Assembly (NCBI GenBank): GCA_038320555.1
Contig: JBBQEJ010000006.1
Location: 8,347-72,346, forward strand
Reading direction: 5' to 3'
From: JALZOC01 sp038320555
Lineage (GTDB): Bacteria > Acidobacteriota > Vicinamibacteria > Vicinamibacterales > 2-12-FULL-66-21
Length of the DNA stretch: 64,000 nucleotides
Made by a program: the position numbers and the translations under genes. Within the stretch, counting starts at the first letter, position 1. Each line of letters opens with the position of its first letter. A model generated the notes under the pieces. It was not told the DNA's origin, made no database searches, and saw only the letters and a list, made by a program, of their open reading frames with translations. Shown piece by piece: positions 59,235-64,000 of this stretch.

Positions 59235-61982
59235 CTAGCCCTTCACCAGCTGCCTGACGACATACGGCAGAATGCCGCCGTGGCGGAACGCCACGAGCTC
59301 TTCTGGTGTATCGATGCGCGCGGTAGCAGTGATGTCCTGAATCGTGCCGTCCGCGCACGTGACCCGCACGGTGACCACCCCGCGAGGTTGCAGCGTTGCG
59401 CCCATTCCCAGGATATCGTAACGCTCCCGCCCGGTGATCTGGAGCGACGCCGCGTTCGCCCCCGCGCGGAATTCGAGCGGCAGGACTCCCATGTTGACGA
59501 GGTTGCTGCGGTGAATCCGCTCGAAGGTCTCGGCGATCACGACCTTCACGCCAAGCAGCAATGTACCCTTGGCCGCCCAGTCGCGCGATGAGCCCGAGCC
59601 GTACTCCTTGCCGGCGATGATAATGAGCGCAACGCCGGCGTCTCGATAGCGGACCGAAGCATCGTAGATCGTCATCACGTCGCCGTCGGGCAGGACCGTC
59701 GTCCAACCCCCCTCGGTGCCGGGTGCGAGCTGGTTGCGCAGCCGGATGTTCGCGAACGTGCCGCGCATCATCACTTCGTGGTTGCCGCGCCGCGCCCCGT
59801 ACGAATTGAAGTCCGCCGGCTTGACGCCCTTCGAGATCAAGTACTTCCCCGCCGGGCTGTCGGCCGGGATGGATCCGGCGGGCGAAATATGATCGGTCGT
59901 CACGCTGTCGCCCAGGACCGCGAGCGCCCGCGCCCCGACGATGTCGCAGGTAGGCGCGGGCTCGAGCGTCAGGTCTTCGAAGAACGGCGGATTGCGAATG
60001 TACGTCGAGCTATCGTCCCATTCGAACCGCTCGCCTCGCGGACTGGGCAGCGAGCGCCACCGTTCGTCCCCGTCGAACACGGTCGCGTACTGCGAACGGA
60101 ACATCTCCGACTTCACCGCCTTCAGCATCGTCTCCTGGATCTCACGCTCGGGTGGCCAGATGTCCTTGAGATACACCGGCTGCCCCGCGGGATCATGACC
60201 GAGCGGCTCGGACGTCATATCGATCTGCATGCGGCCGGCAAGCGCGTAGGCGACCACCAGCGGTGGGGACGCGAGATAATTCGCGCGCACCTGGGACTGA
60301 ATGCGTCCCTCGAAATTGCGGTTGCCGCTCAGCACGGACGCGACGATCAGATTGCGTTCCTTGACGATGCTCGACACCGGCTCGGGAAGCGGTCCGCTGT
60401 TGCCGATGCATGTCGTGCATCCGTAGCCAACGATGTTGAAACCCAATTGGGCGAGATACTCGAGAAGGCCGGAAGCCTTGTAATACTCCGTGACGACGAG
60501 GGATCCCGGCGCCAGGCTGGTCTTCACCCACGGCTTCACCTTGAGTCCGCGCTTGACGGCATTGCGGGCGAGCAGTCCGGCCCCGATCATGACGCTCGGG
60601 TTCGAGGTGTTCGTGCAGCTGGTGATGGCCGCGACCACGACAGCACCATGATCGAGCTCGTCCATGCCCGGAACCGTATCGCTGCGCGTGACGACAGCGG
60701 CCGCCGCATGTTGTGCAGCCGGAGAGCCGGTTTCCCCCGGCTTCTCAGGCGGGGCCTGTGGCTTGCGCTCCGTCAGCATGAGATCCAGCGCCTGCTGGAA
60801 CTTGTACTTCGACTGGCGAAGCGAGACGCGGTCCTGCGGGCGCTTGGGTCCTGCGAGACTCGGTTCAACGGTCGAGAGATCGAGCTCCAGCGTCGACGTG
60901 TAGACAGGATCAGCGGCGCCGGCGGTCCGGAAGAGCCCCTGGTGCTTCGCATAGGCCTCCACCAGTTGCACGTGCGACTCTTCGCGGCCGGTCAGCCGCA
61001 GGTAATCGAGCGTCATCTCGTCGATGGGACAAATCGCGATCGTCGCGCCGTACTCCGGCGACATGTTGCCGAGCGTTGCGCGATCGGCGATCGTCAGAAA
61101 CTCGAGGCCAGCCCCATAGAACTCGACGAATTTGCCGACCACGCCGAATTTGCGCAGCCGTTCAGTAATGGTCAGCACGAGATCCGTCGCTGTAGCCCCC
61201 TCCGGCAGGCGGTCGACGAGACGGAAGCCCACCACGTCGGGAATCAGCATCGAAATCGGCTGGCCGAGCATCGCCGCTTCGGCTTCGATTCCGCCAACGC
61301 CCCAGCCCACAACCCCAAGCCCGTTGACCATGGTGGTGTGCGAATCGGTTCCGACCAGCGTGTCCGGATAGGCGAGCAGCGCGCCGCCGGATGATTCGTT
61401 GAAGATGACACGCGCCAGGTACTCGAGGTTGACCTGGTGCACGATGCCCGTATCGGGTGGGACGACGCGAAAGTTCTGGAAGGCTTCCTGGCCCCAGCGG
61501 AGGAATGTGTACCGCTCGCGGTTACGGCCGAACTCGAGCGCCGCGTTGAGGTCGGCGGAGTTGAGCTCCAGGTAGTGATCGACCTGGACGGAGTGGTCGA
61601 TCACGAGCTCGACGGGCTGAAGCGGATTGACTCTCTTCGGATCGCCTCCCAGCCGCACGATACCGTCGCGCATCGCAGCGAGATCCACGACCGCGGGCAC
61701 GCCGGTGAAATCCTGCAGCAACACGCGGGCCGGAGTAAAGGCGATCTCCTTCTGCGCCGTGGACGTGACGTCCCACGCCGCCATCGCCGTCACGTGCTCG
61801 GCGTGAACGAATCGGCCGTCCTCGCAGCGCAACAGATTCTCGAGGAGGATCTTCAGGGAGTAGGGCAACCGCGAGACGCCGCTATAGCCTGAACGCTCGA
61901 GCGCCGGCAGGCTGAAAATGTCGTACGTGGCGCCGCCGGCGGTCACCCGGGTCCGCGTCTCGAAGGAATTCTGTGAAGCCAT
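59235..61982 (-). CDS. acnA: Aconitate hydratase A
   Basis: 915 aa, classical AcnA/IRP1-type TCA-cycle enzyme. Domain order is normal (large domains first, swivel domain last). Motifs: LLQDFTGVPAVVDLAAMRD, VIDHSVQVD, GTDSHTTMVNGLGVVGWGVGG, cluster ligands in SCTNTSNPSVMIGAG and GYGCTTCIGNSGPL, SGNRNFEGR, and the swivel motif GSSRDWAAKG. ATG 61982 has GGAGGA about 10 nt upstream. It is the second aconitase-family gene in this window. Confidence 0.97.
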   Translation of the reverse strand: MASQNSFETRTRVTAGGATYDIFSLPALERSGYSGVSRLPYSLKILLENLLRCEDGRFVHAEHVTAMAAWDVTSTAQKEIAFTPARVLLQDFTGVPAVVDLAAMRDGIVRLGGDPKRVNPLQPVELVIDHSVQVDHYLELNSADLNAALEFGRNRERYTFLRWGQEAFQNFRVVPPDTGIVHQVNLEYLARVIFNESSGGALLAYPDTLVGTDSHTTMVNGLGVVGWGVGGIEAEAAMLGQPISMLIPDVVGFRLVDRLPEGATATDLVLTITERLRKFGVVGKFVEFYGAGLEFLTIADRATLGNMSPEYGATIAICPIDEMTLDYLRLTGREESHVQLVEAYAKHQGLFRTAGAADPVYTSTLELDLSTVEPSLAGPKRPQDRVSLRQSKYKFQQALDLMLTERKPQAPPEKPGETGSPAAQHAAAAVVTRSDTVPGMDELDHGAVVVAAITSCTNTSNPSVMIGAGLLARNAVKRGLKVKPWVKTSLAPGSLVVTEYYKASGLLEYLAQLGFNIVGYGCTTCIGNSGPLPEPVSSIVKERNLIVASVLSGNRNFEGRIQSQVRANYLASPPLVVAYALAGRMQIDMTSEPLGHDPAGQPVYLKDIWPPEREIQETMLKAVKSEMFRSQYATVFDGDERWRSLPSPRGERFEWDDSSTYIRNPPFFEDLTLEPAPTCDIVGARALAVLGDSVTTDHISPAGSIPADSPAGKYLISKGVKPADFNSYGARRGNHEVMMRGTFANIRLRNQLAPGTEGGWTTVLPDGDVMTIYDASVRYRDAGVALIIIAGKEYGSGSSRDWAAKGTLLLGVKVVIAETFERIHRSNLVNMGVLPLEFRAGANAASLQITGRERYDILGMGATLQPRGVVTVRVTCADGTIQDITATARIDTPEELVAFRHGGILPYVVRQLVKG

Positions 61983-62421
61983 CCATCGATCATCCTCCAC
62001 TCAACATGGAGAGCGCAAGTCCGCGCGGCAGAGCCACCAAGGAGAAATACTGGCCACAGAAAAACACGGAGAGACACAGAGCAGACAGAATCCAGCGAAG
62101 CGACGCCGATGACGCCCGACGCGAGTCGGACCTGATGTTCCATTCTGGCGCGACCGGGAGTTCCTCTGCGGTTGCCTTATACTCACCGCCTGGATCTCAA
62201 TCGTTCCGCGAACAAATGGACGCGCTCACGAATATGTCACCGGGTTCAAGAACATTGGACTGACGACGAGCACGTGATTGGTGTATGGGCAGGCGGCTCT
62301 CGTTGAGCAATCTCCACCAAGTTTCTTGAGGCTAATGAATGGGCCTCATCGCGCACAGCGCGGCGCTTCAAGTGTGAGTTTTGTCATCGGCGAGGCCCAG
62401 AGATTCTTGACGTAGCGTCTC
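61983..62421. other. 439-bp gap with repeat words, no gene supported
   Basis: Between divergent acnA and the permease gene. The word GCCACAGAAAAACACGGA (62053-62070) repeats that at 51308. Short frames here look like noise. The part 62250-62421 may hold the permease promoter but I see no clear boxes. Confidence 0.6.
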
Positions 62422-64000
62422 ATGTACGGCCCTTCTAGCGTGCTTCACGACCTTCGTTACGCAATTCGCCGGCTTCGCAACAGCCCGGGCTTCTCGGCTG
62501 TCGCGATTGCCACCGTCGCGCTCGCGATTGGCGCGAACACGGCCATGTTCAGCTTTGTGAATGGCCTGTTACTCAGGCCTTTGCCAAATCCCGAATCGGA
62601 CCGCATCGTGCGCGTCCTCGAAAGGCTTCCCACCGGCGGGCTCAATGGCATCTCCACCCTGAACTATCTCGATTGGACGAACCGGAACGCCGTCTTCGAG
62701 TACATGGCCGCGGAAGTTGGTTGGCGTGCGACGTTGACCGGAGCGGGCGAGCCGGTCTCGATCCGGGGCGCGCGCGTCTCGGCGCAGTACTTCGATATCT
62801 TCGGAGCGAAGCCAGCGCTGGGCCGCACATTTCTTCGGGGCGAGGACCAGGCCGGCAACGATCGTGTTGTGCTGCTGAGCCATGGGCTCTGGGAAAGGCG
62901 CTTCGGTTCCGATCCCGTAATGCTGGGACGCGACATCTTGTTGAACGGCGAGGCATACACCGTGATCGGCGTCCTTCAGGAAGGCCCCTTCGATCGCGCC
63001 GCGGCCCAGATTTGGACACCCCTTGCCTTCCAGCCTTCAAACATGACGCGTGATTTTCGCTGGCTCGGCGCGAGCGCCAAGCTCAAACCGGGCGTGACGC
63101 TCCAGAAAGCACAGGCCCAGATGGACGTCATCGGGCAGCGTATTGCCAACGCCTATCCCGACTCGAACAAGGGCTGGAGCGTTGCCGTCGACCGTCTCGC
63201 CGACGTGCTGATCGGCCCAGGGTTGCACACCGCCGTCACGGTCCTGTTCGCCGCCACTCTGTTCGTATTGCTGATCGGTTGCGCCAACTTGGCGAGTCTC
63301 GCGCTTGCCAGCAACCTTTCACGGGAAAGCGAGATGGCAGTGCGCGCCGCGCTCGGTGCAAGCCGCTGGCGCTTAGTACGGCAGTTGCTGATCGAGAACG
63401 TCGTGATCTCTGTGTGCGGTGGCATCGTCGGAATCGGCGTTGGTTACGCGATGTTGAAATGGATCCAATCGTTGATTCCGCCTTCCGCGCTGCCCCCCGC
63501 GGTGGACATTCGAATGGACACGTCCGTCCTGCTGTTTACCTTGATCGTTGCCGTCGTGACAGGCCTGCTGTTCGGCATGGCGCCAGCGGCGCAGACGACG
63601 AACCCGAGCTTGGTCAGCACGCTGAAGGAAGGCGGACACGGTACCACGGCGGGCAGCCCAGGTCGGCGCATGCGCGGCGGTCTCGTCGTCGCAGAAATCG
63701 TGCTGGCATTCGTGCTGTTGGTCGCTTCGGGGCTGCTGATGCGCAGTTTCTTCAAGCTGCTCGACATCGATCCCGGATTCGATGCGACGAATGTCCTGAC
63801 AGCAGGTCTGCCGATTAGTCAAGAACATTACCCCGATCCTAACGAACTGAACGCATATCTCGCCTCGATCAGCGCCGCGGTGGAGGCCGTGCCGGGCGTT
63901 CGAGAGACGGCCATGACCTCGGCGTTACCGCTGCGGGGCTGGGGCTACGGCGTACCCTACTCCATCGCCGGTCGCGAGATTATAAATCGGGCCAATCGCC
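62422..64000 (+). CDS. MacB/FtsX-type ABC transporter permease, N-terminal part (cut by window end)
   Basis: 526 codons seen. The first helix region is VLHDLRYAIRRLRNSPGFSAVAIATVALAIGANTAMFSFVNG, given here in parts. A MacB periplasmic domain follows (about 65-260, ARVSAQYFDIFGAKPALGRTF). FtsX-type helices start near residue 270 (LLIGCANLASLALASNLSRESEMAVRAALGAS), and a second unit begins near RMRGGLVVAEIVLAFVLLVASGLLMRSF. The layout is that of the acidobacterial eight-helix double permease, probably without the N-terminal leader domain. It is intact as far as seen, in contrast to the two remnants. Exports unknown substrates with a separate ATPase. Confidence 0.9.
   Translation, partial: MYGPSSVLHDLRYAIRRLRNSPGFSAVAIATVALAIGANTAMFSFVNGLLLRPLPNPESDRIVRVLERLPTGGLNGISTLNYLDWTNRNAVFEYMAAEVGWRATLTGAGEPVSIRGARVSAQYFDIFGAKPALGRTFLRGEDQAGNDRVVLLSHGLWERRFGSDPVMLGRDILLNGEAYTVIGVLQEGPFDRAAAQIWTPLAFQPSNMTRDFRWLGASAKLKPGVTLQKAQAQMDVIGQRIANAYPDSNKGWSVAVDRLADVLIGPGLHTAVTVLFAATLFVLLIGCANLASLALASNLSRESEMAVRAALGASRWRLVRQLLIENVVISVCGGIVGIGVGYAMLKWIQSLIPPSALPPAVDIRMDTSVLLFTLIVAVVTGLLFGMAPAAQTTNPSLVSTLKEGGHGTTAGSPGRRMRGGLVVAEIVLAFVLLVASGLLMRSFFKLLDIDPGFDATNVLTAGLPISQEHYPDPNELNAYLASISAAVEAVPGVRETAMTSALPLRGWGYGVPYSIAGREIINRANR

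Noticed and set aside
59778..61394. 538-codon plus-strand frame opposite acnA
   Set aside because: Shadow of a highly conserved gene.

Overview
The window is high-GC DNA from a Gram-negative bacterium. It looks like an Acidobacteriota chromosome, most likely of the Vicinamibacteria type. I infer this from family content, not from a database search: a PadR regulator followed by a MacB/FtsX-type permease of the acidobacterial kind, many exported metallopeptidases (two M14, one M28, one M64, one HExxH protein), a TonB-dependent receptor, an ECF sigma/anti-sigma/HEAT-repeat operon, and extended low-complexity words between genes. I see no plasmid, phage, CRISPR, rRNA or tRNA signature. The content is mostly housekeeping and cell-envelope.

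Layout. 1-13 kb: the 5' end of gltB, an exported M14 peptidase, periplasmic MsrA, small membrane proteins, a LysE-type exporter, an outer-membrane beta-barrel translationally coupled to an exported kinase-like protein, a GT87-type glycosyltransferase, PspC and a TatT-like lipoprotein. 13-16.1 kb: a PadR repressor with its operator, then a permease, a YHS-like protein and a PQQ-propeller protein that all seem to have lost their central parts. 16.1-22.7 kb: a membrane/lipoprotein fusion carrying a second kinase-like domain, a phosphoesterase, a HerA-like ATPase operon and a histone H1-like protein. 22.7-28.3 kb: a signalling block with a sigma-54 activator, a stand-alone histidine-phosphotransfer-like protein and an HD-GYP regulator on one strand, and a PAS histidine kinase with a LuxR-type regulator on the other. 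28.5-43.5 kb: the second M14 peptidase, a GntR/SPFH pair, EttA, an MsbA-like exporter, the TonB receptor, two more peptidases, ChaN and TerC. 43.7-52.4 kb: a domain-swapped aconitase-family enzyme, ApaG, Aat, a ferredoxin, a threonine-dehydrogenase-like SDR, the M64 peptidase, a zinc-ribbon rhomboid protease and an epimerase. 52.7-64 kb: the sigma/anti-sigma/HEAT operon, DUF892, YqgE, QueG, AcnA and a MacB-like permease cut by the window end.

The strongest unexplained signals are five. (1) Intergenic arrays of degenerate tandem repeats with a strict 7-bp period, in several unrelated unit families, plus one 10-bp array with an inverted counterpart. (2) Two exported or membrane proteins that share a kinase-like set of motifs (Lys, Glu, HxDxKxxN, Asp). 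(3) Repeated centre-deleted genes. (4) An aconitase-family protein with LeuD-type and LeuC-type domains in swapped order. (5) A promoter with an internal operator and an apparently leaderless start in front of a GntR/SPFH operon. Many starts were moved from the longest reading frame to a downstream ATG/GTG with a ribosome binding site; these choices are noted per gene.
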